Source of the DNA: Prunella strophiata | Lineage: Eukaryota > Chordata > Aves > Passeriformes > Prunellidae | DNA: 64,000 bases | Reading direction: 5' to 3' | NCBI GenBank assembly: GCA_036583965.1 | Contig: JAZBQD010000034.1 | Span: forward strand, 372,001 to 436,000 | Part shown: piece by piece, positions 12,001-24,423 of the stretch | Layout of the letters: each line of letters starts with the position of its first letter | Numbering within the stretch: the first letter of the stretch is position 1 | Position numbers and translations under genes: made by a program | Notes under the pieces: model-generated | Database searches by the model: none | What the model saw: only the letters and a program-made list of their open reading frames with translations | What the model was told of the DNA's origin: nothing

Positions 12001-15000
12001 AAGCAATATTTGTAAACTAATATTTAAACATTTCAGAATTGATTCCATTACTTGCCAACTTAAAATCTAATCCTACTTCCATTCCAAATTATTGATGATT
12101 TAAGTGTTTGGCAAATAAATTATTGAGTTATTTGGATGTGCGTATAGTTTGTGATGTGAGAGAGAATACTGTTTTTCTAATAGCAATTGCCCAGAACAAA
12201 CTGAGCTGGTGGCAGGAGGAGAAGCTCTGGTGACAACAAAATGCTGATAAAATAGTGGTACAGTGTGTCACAAAATGCTGCAAACAGGATGAATTTTTCT
12301 CAGAGTTACATTTCAGACAATTTAGTACAGCAATTTAACCACATAAAAACCTGCTGCATGCTTAAAGGACAAGAAGGAAAAGACTTTCCTAATAATATCA
12401 CAAGTGTGTTTTGAAGAGGAATGAGGTTGAGGTTGTGGATTGATTTGCTTTTGGAAAAATTCTAGTGTTTCTGCTGACACAACATGAAACTGCCTGTGAA
12501 ATTAGGTGGATAGTTCATTTGCAAAACTAGTCTAAGTCACCTGTCAGTAATTCCACATGTGGAGATGTTTGCATCTGTAATGAAGTGACCTTTTGATACA
12601 TTTTGTTTTATATGCAAAATATGCATAGTAGTAATTGACTTTTAAGTGTTTGTGTAAATTAATATTCTGTTGTATTTCCTTGGCATGTGAGTGATAGCCA
12701 GCCCTCTGGTTAATTTGGTTACCTGTCTCAGTAATGGATAGTTAGGGAATGCTGTTTGGCAGTAAATGTTAAGAGAATCAGTCTTTCAGCATTTTACATC
12801 TTATTTTGAATGCAAGCGTGTTTCAGATTTTTCTGGGACAGAGGAACTGTTGCATTGCTTAATGATTTTTTTCTGGTACAGATATATGTAGTAGATCCCT
12901 AACAGAATCCCTGTTTCTGCTTTACAACAGTTGTTTTGGATTCAGCTTTCATATGTGTCTGCTTTGTGGCTTTCCAGCCTCTGCTCTTTGATGGCCAGAT
13001 TTGGTTGTTCTGACACTCTTTATGTTTGCTGCCCACATCACTAAATATGACTTTGTATTTATTAGATTGTTTGTAGTTTTTATATTGATTATGTTCTTTG
13101 TTTCAAAATTCACGTATTTCACCTCAAGCAGATTCTCTTCTCTGAGTAACTGCTGGACCTTTTCACTTGTGCTGCATTTCCCAAAACCAACTTAGCAAGA
13201 AGGAATAAGTAGCAAATAGGGCATCTTGGGGAAAAACAACCCCAGCAACTCAGGCTAACTTGACTTACTCATCTAAAATATATTGGTTTAGTTGCTGTAC
13301 ATTGGCCTTGTATCTTCATTATTTAAGTAGCTTAATGAATTAATTTAACAGACATTGCAGTAAGTAAATTAACCATCAGAGTTCAGAGCAGAGACTACAG
13401 CAATTTTTATGATTCAAGTTAATTATTAAATTGCTTATTGCATATTTGTGTAATTCAAAGAGAAAAATTATGCAAAGAACAATCCAGTAAAATCCCAGGA
13501 GGTTAGAAAATTCTTCTTGATACTGGGTGAGTTATCCACCATTCTGTTTGGGTCCTGGGTTCATGCTGTGCACTGTCCAGCACTGCTGAAAGGGGGGTTG
13601 TGTGATTTTACCTGATCAGTTGTTAACATCTCCTTCAAAATTACTCATGAATTGAATTTAGCTACCAGCAATTAGTGTATTACAAAAACAGTCCTCTGGA
13701 TGATCTTCTAGATTTTCCTTTAAGAACAATGTTGTCAGTTTAGATTTTCAAAGGGGAATATGTATTTGTCTGGCAGCATTCTTAAACAGGAATTGTTCCA
13801 CAGCACTAACTTCGGTTCATTGATTTTTTTTTTTCCCTGAGAAAATCCTTAACTCAAGTAGCAATCCTCCCAGGTAGCTTTATGCACTGATGATTTCTAT
13901 TCTTACACGTGAAACAAAGGTGAAATTGGGTAGATAAAGTGCAAACTTCCACCCTTTGTGACCTCAAGGTCAGTTGGTTTTGACCTTACAAAAAAGTGAG
14001 TGTTAAACACAGCATGGGAACTGTCCATCACTTGGGGCTTTTGTTATAGTTGTAAGTTCTGGGTTAATCCAGAATTGCAAAGGACATGCTGTTCCTCCTT
14101 TTAGCTTTTACTCTCATATCACTACTCCTGTTCTCCTAATTAAATAAGACTGGACAGTTTGTATTCCCATTATGGTCTATTAATTGTTTTTTTCATGCTT
14201 TTTAGAGTTCTTTACAAGTAACTGTGTGGAAAGAGCAGTGTTGGCCTGATCAAGTGTTCATGGAGCAGCATTTGCAGAAACCTTTGTGTCTTTTGTTAAG
14301 CTGTTGTCACCTGACCAGCAATGCATCAGTTCCACTCCAGAGGGGAGAGAGTCAGTGGAGCAGAGCTCCTAAGGACTCTTCTTCAGAGCAGCAGTCATGT
14401 CCAGTATATAGGATGAGAAACCTTTTAGGGTTTGAGATAGAAATGAGGCTTCAGCTACTTCCTATGTTTTTTAGTTCCTTTGATCTGAAAACTTTTCAGA
14501 TGCATGAAGTCATCAGATTTCTCAATCAGATTAATTTTTTTTTTTTTTTGGACTACCCTTGGCTTCACATTACTTACGTACACACTGTCTGGGAGTGTCA
14601 GATGGAGAAAACATTCCACATCACTGTAAAATGCTTCATGGTCAATAAAGAGAAAAGACTCCTCTAAGGCAGGTGAGATGTCACACCTACTTCCTTCCTT
14701 TTCCACCAGTGTGACAATAACTGTACCAGGAAAGCTCTGCACAGAAATCTCTGCAGAAACTGCATTTGCTCAGTCAAGGACAGAGCTTCCAGCAAGCACT
14801 TCCGTTTCTATTTGGGTGGCAGTTTGTGGTTTATCTGAACATTTGCACTGTGATCTTTTTTTTTTTCCCTTTTCTACTAAATATTTGAACCATTTATACT
14901 TTTCATCCAATTTTATAGTACAATTAGGAAAAGGTGTAAAGCATTTTCAAATGTCAAGTTTAACTGGGAAAATACTTAAAAAATAATAAAATACAAAGGC

Positions 15001-18000
15001 TACTTTTGCTTATGTGATTGACTCTGGTGTTGAAAAGCCAAAGAGCATACAGGTATGGTGTTAGAGGATACCAGACAGTGTTTCTTCTCCAGGAAAAGGA
15101 AAATGAACCCATTGCCTGTCTATTGTTTCCCTTTTTTTGTGTTGCATGAGAAATTAGCATCTTTCCTGAGATCATGCGGCAAACCAATCTACCTTAGGTC
15201 ATTCTTCTCCTCAAGGAATATTTGGCTTGTCATCTGCAGTTCTAGGAGCACTCATACAGGCCCAGGTGAGAGGTCAGTGCTGTTAGGAACTTTCCATCCA
15301 GGTAAGGTGAGCCATGAGAGATGAGCAGCTTCCCTTTAGGAATCTACAGTAGGGCTGGTACAGATATTTTGAAGAAATCTGATTCTTCAGCAGCTTTCAA
15401 GCTGTTGACATTAGTTTATTTTTTCAAGGCCAAACTGCTTAGGCTGGAAGGTCTTCAAGGTGTTAGAGACTTGTAACTGCACAGGCTTTGCAGCTGCCTT
15501 CAGTTTATACAGCCCCTGCAGAAGTTATTTCTGAGTGTTGTGGCACCATGGCTGAATTTAGTGCAGTACCAGGACTGCTTTGTAAAGCTGCCAGTACCCT
15601 TGGAAGCTCAGGTGATCTCCTGAACTACTGGGATTTTAAGGAAATTCATGCTTTGCAAAGTAAATCTAATTATTAGTATTTATTAGCAATTGTGGTGATC
15701 CTTTAAAAATAGTTTTATTTGTACATGCTGTGATTTCCTTTATTTGTTTCCTTTACAAATAAATAAACCCATCAGTTCCACCTGTTGGGAAGCACAGGCT
15801 GTGTGAGAGGCAGAGGGTCAGCAGAGGGAGCACAAAGAAATGAGCAGGACTGTGCTGTGTGCAATGGACAGGGGTGGGAGTGCTTCCGCTGAACGTGCAG
15901 TGAATAATCAAATACCTGTTTGTTTAGTATTGTATAAAGATTTAATTGCAGGAACACTTCCAGGCTGCCACCATGAATACTTAGATGGTGAATGATATGA
16001 AGTTATTTTTAGAGGTGTATAAACCTGTCAAGTGGGACTGATCTGTGATGTGGGGAGGTGTTTCTGTCACCAACCCTGGATTACTTTTTGCAGTTCAACT
16101 TTGTTTTAGTTTGCCTTTTGCTCTCCTGCTGTGCCAATAAACAAATATTTGTGCAAATATATCCCTCCAGCTCACCTCTGGAGGGCCAGGAGGAGGGGAA
16201 GCAGGTGGTGGAGACTGCTTGCGCTGCAGTTTCCACACACACGTTGTTGGCATTGAGCTTCCTGCTTGCCTTGACACCTCTTTGGCCCAAAACAAAGGAG
16301 AAAATATTTTGGAGAAATACATATTTCATTTTTAAGCATGCTTAACCTTAATCGTTATGACAAATTTTTAAAATATGTGCATTTGAGATGGCATTAATAA
16401 TTCATTTGTGTTTCATTAAGAGAAAGAAAAAACTGTCTATAGGGCCATTAAATTCTTACTTGGCTAAGTTCATCAAAATTTAGATGACCTAAAATGGTAC
16501 CTTGTTGGGGTGATAATATGCTGCTTGAAAAAAAATACCCTGTGATTTAGTTTTGATTCTGACAATACTCAAAAGGATTTGTTATGTCTTACAGACCTCT
16601 CTGCAAACTACTAATGGGATGAACACAATATATCACTTTTATAATAGTGAGCTATTAAAGGCAAACATAAAGCAGTCTGAAGCCCATAAGTGCTGCCAAC
16701 AGCTCCTGCTTTAATGAATTCCCTTTTAGATGTCCATTAAATGCTCATGGCAAATGTACTCATAATGGAAATGGCAAATCTAAATGGGTAGATATGAATA
16801 ATCCATGGAGTTTAAATTCTGTTTATGATCATCTTCACATTTAGTTTTCAGGACAACGCAGTTTAGTTTTCATTACAGTTTGGAATAAAGAGGACAGGGA
16901 GTAATTGATTGCTTCAAGCAGATTAAAATCAATGGGTTGCTTTTCAAAGAACCCGTTGAATGCAGTAATTTCAACTTTAAACATTGATTTAGGGAACTCA
17001 ACACAAAATGTTTTGTGCTGTGTGAACTTTTATGTGGAAAGACTAATACTAATTTTATTTCTATATATCTGTATATAGAAATATATAGAGGTTGTTATCA
17101 GTATGTGCATGAGTAAACAGTGATCTATAGTAAGTTATTTTGGTATTATTGCACTCATGTAATGAATCAATGAGATTCCCGTCATCATTGAGATACTGTT
17201 TGTAAACCATTAGCAGACAGAAATTACAGCCCATCATACATCATTACTGTTATTGAGGCTTTATTACCATATTCTCAAATTGCTTGCTTGCTATAAAACT
17301 AAATAGACACCAGACAACTATAGGTAGACGATAGACTGTGCATTATTGGGCTGGAGTAATGAAGGATTATTGTAGCATAATGGGGCACAACTTATGAGGA
17401 AAATAAACTTGGCAGCAAAGGAAAGCTTGAGTGTTTTTGATGTCTGTTGTTACTGCTTTAAAGGTCAAATATATTTGTTATGATTGAGTTACTGTTTCCT
17501 TATTTCATGAATCATACACTTTTTGTGTTCTGCATAGGCCTTGTTTTATGTTTAAGCATTTAAAACACAGGAACTGCACTGCACCTTTCAGCTCCAGAGG
17601 TGCATCTACAGCCCTGGGGGAGTGGTGTGGTTGTCGAGGTGCTGGGATGGGGGAGAGCACAGCCAGACCTCTGCACACATTGGTTTTGTGCTGGACAAAA
17701 GCAGGGAAGGAGAACTGCATCAACAGACATCAGCTGTTAAATGTGATATAAGTTCTCCAAACACAGAGAGGCAAAGTATCCATTAGGAATTTTGGGAGCT
17801 ATAGTGAAAGGATTTATGAAAGGATTTATTTTTTTGTTATAAAAGATGAGAGGACACACTGAATTTCGACTTGGGGAATTTAGCAATCTCTTGTGACAGA
17901 ACCAGGGGTTTTACAGTACAACACCAGTATGCACAGGATATATTCAAGGTGTTACTTTCTCCAGCTACAGAAAAAAAATGTATTTTAGAAAATTGAACCT

Positions 18001-21000
18001 AGGGCTTCTGACCATGAGACATGTAAAGAGGGAAGCATCTTTTCATACTCTTGTGAGATTTCAGAGATGGGTTCTGAAAGAGAATAACGGTCTGTTATGG
18101 TGACAAAGAGGTTTCAACATACTTCATCCTTTTTATTTGCCTCCTCAAAAGGCTACAAACCTTCACACCCTTCTGAATTTGTGCTGTCTGTGCCATCTTT
18201 CATCAATATTTGATTCTTCTCTACTAGAGTTTTTAGAATATCACAGCAAAATGTGGTAAGCTCTGTATTTTAGTAAGGTAGGAACATGTTGTTTCTGCCA
18301 GTTATGTTTAGCTGAATTTTTGCATGAGCAAGGGTTGTAAACCTTTGGATGCTGAGGTTTTGGGACAGCAGATACCTTAGGGCTTGGCTACCTACAGCCA
18401 GAGATTGCTGAAAAAGGTAACAGATAGTGTTAAAACTTCTGTAAGTTGTTAAAAAAATTTTATAAGTTGATGTACTGCTATGTACCTGAAAATTCCAGTT
18501 TTAATAGTAATGATAGTCCATATTTTTTTTTTGCATGAAAGTTTCTGGAGTTCTTAATGGGAACTAGTGAAACCATCAGGGTAGAGTACTCAATTACTGA
18601 GAGGCAGTGAGCAACTTGATGTGCATTCACTTTTACCAGGGGTTTTGGAAACACACGCTTTTTAATAAAGTACATTTGCCCTTTCTTTGGCTTCCATTTG
18701 GCATGAATTCACATTTCATTTCAGTTCTGAAAGTAGAGGCAATGTCTGTGAACACATCATTATGCACCAGTCCAAATAGGAGATAAGCACAGGGGAGGAG
18801 ATGATTGTTGGATTGTATTTTATAGATTTTGACAATACATATGTATTATAATGTTTTTAACTAGGATATATACAATAAGAGCATTCCAGGTTGAGAAATG
18901 GTCAAAACATATTGCTGATATGCAATCTAGACACAAAATACTGCTTCTTACGAGTAGAATGTGTCAGACCTGGAGAACTGGCAGAGCTTTTGTCTGAGTT
19001 TGCAGTGAGCCTGCAGCTCTGCAGCGAGTCCTGCTGCAGCTGGGAACCCTCCTGCAGCTCCCCTCATCAGACAGGGAGCTTCCTTGGCTCAAGGAAAAAC
19101 CCTTTGAAGTGACAATGATGCTGTAATGATAGATGCTGTACAATGGTGCTGTACCAATGGAAGATTGTGTGGCTCCATTATCTCCTTAATGGATGTTGTT
19201 TTGTTGGTTTCGAGAGAGTTTCCCCTTTGTCCTTTCATCAGGAATTGGTTTGTTCAGTGCTCAATGAGTCAGTTCTGACTTCTTCAAAGAGATGTCTGTC
19301 AGGGAGTCTGAGTGTTCTGGAGTAATCATTGTTAGGCAATGTTCTTTTCTTGAGTTTAAGACAGCTGTAATTAGAAACATCTCATCATTTGGGTTTTTAA
19401 TAGACATGATTACCACAGCAAATATGTTCAGCTGTTAGGTTTGAAGAATATATTTCTATTAGCTTTTAGGCAGATCTTGCCTGTAGTTGCAGAAAGTGTC
19501 TCTAACTTTATGATATGTTGATACCATTTTTACATAATAATGCCATCATAATAATGGTGCCATTTTTACATAAATATTTTAGAATGCTGCATAAAGCCAC
19601 TAATTTTTATTTGTGTTAAATCTCTTCATGCATATTTGGTAATAATTAGATAGATGTGTTCTCATTTCATCAGTAGAAATCAGATAATTTCTAATTTCTC
19701 AGAAATTGTGAGGTATGTTTGATCACTCTTTTTAATAATATAAATTATTTTGGTTTAAAATATTTTTTAAAACATTTCATTTGGAAGTATCACTCAGGTT
19801 TTGACTATTAGATTTAACATGATTGCATTTGGTTTGCTCATCAAAAGTGGAGAACATTTAATATTTATTCATAACAAAAGTATTAGAGAAGCTGTCAATA
19901 AATTTTCTGTCATAATTGAATCATAGGATATCTAAATTGTTGATAATATGATCTGCTTGTTAAACAAAAGTGTCTGGAGAAAATGATGGATTAATTGACT
20001 GATGGCTAAGGTTTCTCTCAAATATAATGGTTTACCCAGTTTGATTTGATTTGTGTAAAATAACTTTCTCTAATAAACAATTTGCTCAGAGGCAATAGAA
20101 GAAATGAATGGTTATCAAACTAAACTTAATTAGTCTCTCCTAGATTGATATTACTTGGGGAGTCTTCATTTTAATTGTGGAGAGATGGATACAAAGAGTT
20201 TGGTTCATTATATTTTTCCTGTATAAACACTATTGTGTAACTACCTATGGAATATAACATGTAAATTCATTTTAATAAGTGCATGTAAAGTGGATTACCT
20301 AATTATGCCAGGCTAAAAATGATTCCTTTAATTATTTTACATATTTAACTAGTACTTCAATTTTATTATTGTTAGTCTGTAAACATAATTTGTATTAGCT
20401 CTGCCAAACTAATTAGAATATACAACTTAAACAGTTTCAACAGTTTTGTAATGCTCATAATGCACTCTTCTCTTAAAAATACATTTCTATTATAGAAGTA
20501 TTCAAATGATAAAGAAATTTTTGGCATAGAAAGATTTTTATATGTGAGAAAGAATACCTTTTTCTCAAAAATACAGTTTCAGAAAAGTTCATATGGTTCA
20601 AGATTCTGAAATATTTGAAGAAAATATATGAAGGAAAAAACCTTTCTTTTCCTCAGAGATGGAGTCAAACTAAACATAAATCATTGAGTAATATAACTCT
20701 GTGGGATTCCAGACTGCTAGGTTGGCCGTGGATAACACAAACCACAAGTATAGTCGCATTTCACCCTTTCAAAGGTTAAGCACATACTTAATTGTGTTAG
20801 TAGGTGAGAATCTGCATGTTCAGACTTTGAAGAGTTGCTCTTAAAGGCTTCCAGTGAATTTAAGGTAAATAATTTTCTCTTTTCTTTCAAAAAAAAAAAA
20901 AAAGAATTTTCAAAACATCTGTAAGAGCTTTACGAGATTTTAATATAAAATGTACATGAGAGGGCTGTTGTTTGAAGCTGAGTAAGTGTGGAAAGCAAGA

Positions 21001-21483
21001 CATTAGTGAAGAGTAATTTGGGTGTTCTTAATTATATTCATTCATGATTAATCTTGGGTTTATAAACCCAGAAATTAATCTGGATTATTGTTTCTTCTCA
21101 CACATGAAGTTTTCATTTTGACAATTTGTTACTTTAGTTTTCCTTAGTGTAGGAAACAACAGATAACTGAAAATGCAGGCAGGAAATAAGGAACATCTTT
21201 TAGTTTTGTCTGTACAGTCACTGAATGTAGGTGTGCTCAGACCTGGGGACATGGAGCCTTCTGTGCATGAATTGGTGCCATGAGCCTGACCTGGCACATC
21301 TGTGAGAGTGACAGGAGCCTGCTGCAGACTGGCACATTGGGAACATCTTTGGGACAGAAACAGCATCGAGCAGAACCTCTGGTACTCTCAGTTAACGTGT
21401 TCTCAGGAGTTCTCTCTGAGACTCAGACATTTTGGTTTCGTTATCTCCCCTCTGTCAGGCCAGCAGAGCCCCGGGTCTGCAGG
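9061..21483. other. Long non-coding stretch
   Basis: No gene is supported over about 12 kb. GC is moderate at 9,300-9,850 and 10,860-11,060 and low elsewhere. The intervals at about 16,580-17,480 and 19,330-20,700 are AT-rich, free of recognisable repeats and rich in homeodomain-like TAATTA/ATTAAT words; they look like conserved non-coding sequence, which cannot be verified here. The longest frame (147 codons at 14,224) has no coding-like codon use or splice context. Confidence 0.5.
13959..13986. promoter_or_regulatory. Cluster of three nuclear-receptor half-sites
   Basis: TGACCT at 13,959 and AGGTCA at 13,967 form an everted pair two bases apart; the second is preceded by TCA, giving TCAAGGTCA, the extended half-site of the NR5A and ERR orphan receptors (family knowledge). 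A third site, TGACCTTAC at 13,981, reads as GTAAGGTCA on the other strand. Three sites in 28 bp suggest a small enhancer element; there is no proof of activity. Confidence 0.3.
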
Positions 21484-21602
21484 GGTGTCCTGCACTGGAA
21501 AGGCTCTGGGAGTCTCAGGGTGTCCTGCACTCCTCACTGGAAAGGCTCTGGGAGTCTCAGGGTGTCCTGCACTCCTCACTGGAAAGGCTCTGGGAGTCTC
21601 AC
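21484..21602. repeat. 42-bp tandem repeat, about three copies
   Basis: The word GGAAAGGCTCTGGGAGTCTC starts at 21,497, 21,539 and 21,581, an exact 42-bp period. The second copy shows no difference from the first over the shared part, so the array is young or homogenised. Reading frames through it repeat a short peptide and are not genes. Confidence 0.9.
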
Positions 21603-23279
21603 CGGCATTTGGGGAGCAAGACAGCAAGAGCCTGCAGTAGTCTTTGGAGTATAGTAGGTTGATGAAAATAAACTTAAACAGTAAAGTTGAGCAAGTCCCT
21701 GGACACTATTTATATATCAAACTTTATCAGTTAAATCTCATTAAAGTCACTGAGAGTCTCACAACTACCTTGAGATCCCTCCTGCTGTGACTCAGCAGTG
21801 CAGCAGAGGCTGTGTGGCCACCAAACCAAATCCAGATGTCAGATTCTGCTGAAAGCACTGAGAGCACAGATCTGTGCAGACAGGTGTTCCTGCCTGGGGT
21901 GCAGGGAGGGCATTGTGAATGTCATTATTAAACACTCATCTATTTACAGGTAAAATCCAGTGATGCTGAGGTAGGGATCATCATCACTCTCCTGACTAAT
22001 TGTGAGGAGATCACAATTAGTGATCTCCTCACGGAAAAGCACATCACGGAGAAGAGTGTAGCAAGATTGTGTGGCAGTTCCAACTAAATATGTTATTTTA
22101 AAGATTCTTAGCAATGATTTATTTTCTTTAGTAAACTATAATATATTCCTTTACAAGTCATTATTTCATTAGGTAATTTTACTCATTCTGAAATAAACAA
22201 AAAACCCCAAAACATTTGTTTACAAATTTTTGCCTTACAGGCAGGAAATAAGGATTCTTTGACTTTTTGCAAACCTTTATGATTCAAGGTAGTTTGTGAT
22301 TTTTAATAAAGAAAAAAACAAGTACAGGGTACAGAAAAAATTGTAGTTGGGTCAGAAATGCAAGGTTTATCCTAAAGCATTTACATGTTGGTGTCTGAAT
22401 TGGAGTATTTAAGAAATATTAAACAGTATACAAATGAACATAGCAAGTGATCTTGAAATATTAAAAATTTTTAAGATAAAGCATAAAAATAACATGTTAA
22501 AATTATATTAAATATTTATAATGTTTAATCTCAAAGCAAAGGTAAGCACAATTTTCAGAACAAGTTTTGAAGTTGTAATGCTGCAGAGATGTGTGTAATG
22601 TGCTTCACTGAGGTTGTGTTATTCTGAACTGGCATGTTTCACTTCTGAAACGTGACTGACACGTTCCTATGGTGTGATTCATTCTGAATCTTTGTAATCT
22701 CTATTGCTATTCAAACACACTGCATTGTTGGATAGCCACGTATCAAATCTCATGTTGGTATTGCATTACCATTCCACTACAATGTATAGCGAAAGTAGTG
22801 ATGATTATTTAGTATTTTTATTTTGATAGTTTCAGCTACAGAGTTTCAACACACACTTAGGAGGAGTTGTGGTACCCATTGTGCTTCCCAAGGAGTCTGT
22901 TATGGGAACAGTAAATTTCTCATTCAATATTTCATGGAACCAATGCAGAAGGGTTCTCTGCATCCTCTGTTTTCTCTGTTACAGCACTGATGGGTTGTGG
23001 GCCTGGCTAACAGTTTGTCCTTGATATCCTGTCTGTTTGAAAAACCAAACAACTTGGTTTTGTATTTTACCTGGACCCTTCTCAAGACTCCCATCAAAGT
23101 CTTGTGGGAGCAAGATGAAACTCAAAAAAACCCCAAGAAACAGCAATGCTTGCATATAGCAAACAGCTCCTAATTTATTTGTAGTAGTTTTTATTTGCAA
23201 ACTAACCAGATAGTTTTTAATTAGAAGAGTAACAACCTTGGTCTTACTGCCCTTTGGGGTTTTTTAATAATCTGTGGTG
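21603..23279. other. Non-coding DNA upstream of the retroelement
   Basis: AT-rich unique sequence with one striking hairpin (listed separately) and no gene. It ends at the GAAACT target duplication of the retroelement. Confidence 0.5.
22002..22032. repeat. Perfect 13-bp inverted repeat with 5-nt loop
   Basis: GTGAGGAGATCAC (22,002-22,014) and GTGATCTCCTCAC (22,020-22,032) are exact reverse complements around AATTA. A second nested pair is present: CTAATTGTGA (21,996-22,005) with TCACAATTAG (22,011-22,020). Confidence 0.95.
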
Positions 23280-23285
23280 GAAACT
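23280..23285. repeat. Target-site duplication, left copy (GAAACT)
   Basis: GAAACT directly precedes the TG of the 5' LTR and recurs exactly after the CA that ends the 3' LTR. Six-base duplications are usual for class II (ERVK/betaretrovirus-like) integrases. Confidence 0.9.
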
Positions 23286-23970
23286 TGTGGCAGTCTGTTA
23301 TTTTACAGTTTGTTCTTCTGTAATAGGTTTTAAATATTCCTTGTTATAAGTTTGTAATGGTTCATTCCATGTACCCCATTTGGCTTCCTAATGGTTCAGT
23401 CCTGAGTTGTTTGCCCCAAGATTTTCCAGATGTCAATTCCCCCATCAGTCTCCTTGTACCTCCCTTGTTCCCTTGTCTTACCCCTGTCTATCAAAGCTAG
23501 CACACCCTTTCTGTTCTGGAATGTTCCCTGTCCTTCATCCCTTCCTCGAAGCAAGATTGGATTGCACGGTTTGCTCCTTCCCCTTGTTGGCTTCTATTGG
23601 ATAGCCCTTACCTTTCACTCCTTCCCTAATGCCTTCCTATGGGTAAAAGGTTGTGTCCTCCCCTTATTCCCTCCCTTCCTTAAAAGCAGTTCTTTTGCCT
23701 TCAGTTACTGTAACTTGTCCCTCACTCCTCTGGGGAAATAAACTTTCCTTGGAACTCCAAATGAGTGATCCCTCTCTATTTCTTCGCCTTGATCCCTCGT
23801 ATTGGGTTGCTGCTGTGTCGCCCAGGCCACACCAGCGCTGCAGGGAGCTGTGAGCCCCTGCCCGCACCGCCACCCGGGAGGGCTCAGCAGAGAGCCAGGG
23901 GCGCCTCTCGTGCCTGCCCTTCGGCCTCGGGCAGAGCGCTGGCTGGAGAACAGGTTCCTGTGGCCGCAGC
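23286..23970 (+). repeat. 5' LTR, last four bases not matching the 3' LTR
   Basis: Starts TGTGGCAG and matches the 3' LTR base for base except at 23,444 and 23,462. It contains inverted CCAAT-type words (GATTGG near 23,556, TATTGG near 23,596), a TTAAAAG TATA-like word near 23,682 and AATAAA at 23,737. The match stops at 23,970: the 3' copy continues TACA and then the target duplication, whereas here GCGCAGTTTG follows. The terminal CA and the adjoining primer-binding site are therefore missing or replaced. Confidence 0.93.
23737..23742 (+). promoter_or_regulatory. AATAAA polyadenylation signal in the 5' LTR
   Basis: Canonical hexamer about 450 bases into the LTR, followed by a CA and a pyrimidine-rich stretch. 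It marks the R region, with U5 beyond it, as in other retroviruses. Confidence 0.7.
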
Positions 23971-24423
23971 GCGCAGTTTGAGGTGTCGCACCCAGCGCTG
24001 GGTGTCTCCGCTGCCGCGAGGAAAGCCGAGCTGCTGCCGTGTCGGCGGGAAGAAACCCGACGGACAGGCTGTGCCGGGGGCAGCGTGCCCTGGTTTTATA
24101 AGCCCTGCTGTGCCAGCGCCTCTGTGTGAGCACACCACGCTTTAGCTGGTGGTGCTCCCAGAGGGAGAAGAAATAACCTTCCTTCCGGTGCCCGGGAAGG
24201 CTTCTTCAGGACCGAGAACCCCTGCTGCAGCTGTTTGTTCTAGGAGCCGCCGGTGTAGTGAGTGCCCTGGTGGCTGGCACGGACCCGGCCAGGACTCGGG
24301 TTGCGGGTAGCTGAGGGAGGGGACACACGGCGTGAGCAGTCTGTCCCCGTCGGCTTCTTGGACCTTCTTACTTTTCCCATTTTCGCTGCAGAAGGGGGTT
24401 GGAAGAAACGCAGAGTGGGCAAC
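23971..24423 (+). other. Retroviral leader, GC-rich, without a recognisable primer-binding site
   Basis: Lies between the 5' LTR and the gag start. The expected primer-binding site (TGG plus 15 bases matching a tRNA 3' end) is not at the LTR border, and I found no convincing one further in. The leader has high CpG content and a perfect 16-base palindrome at 23,989-24,004 (CACCCAGCGCTGGGTG) that could act as a dimerisation stem. Packaging signals usually lie in this region; none can be named here. Confidence 0.7.
23989..24004. promoter_or_regulatory. 16-base perfect palindrome in the leader
   Basis: CACCCAGCGCTGGGTG is self-complementary. Leader palindromes serve as dimer-initiation sites in several retroviruses (family knowledge); this role is inferred from position only. 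Confidence 0.35.

Noticed and set aside
14224..14667. 147-codon plus-strand frame
   Set aside because: It has a T-run-encoded phenylalanine tract, irregular composition and no splice sites or promoter. It looks like chance.
23705..24145. Overlapping frames of 84-142 codons at the 5' LTR and leader
   Set aside because: They lie in U5 and leader, are GC-driven, run in several phases and have no retroviral similarity.
24267..24300. TGGTGGCTGGCACGGACCCG as a displaced primer-binding site
   Set aside because: It begins with TGG but does not resemble the 3' end of any tRNA I can recall and is 300 bp from the LTR border.
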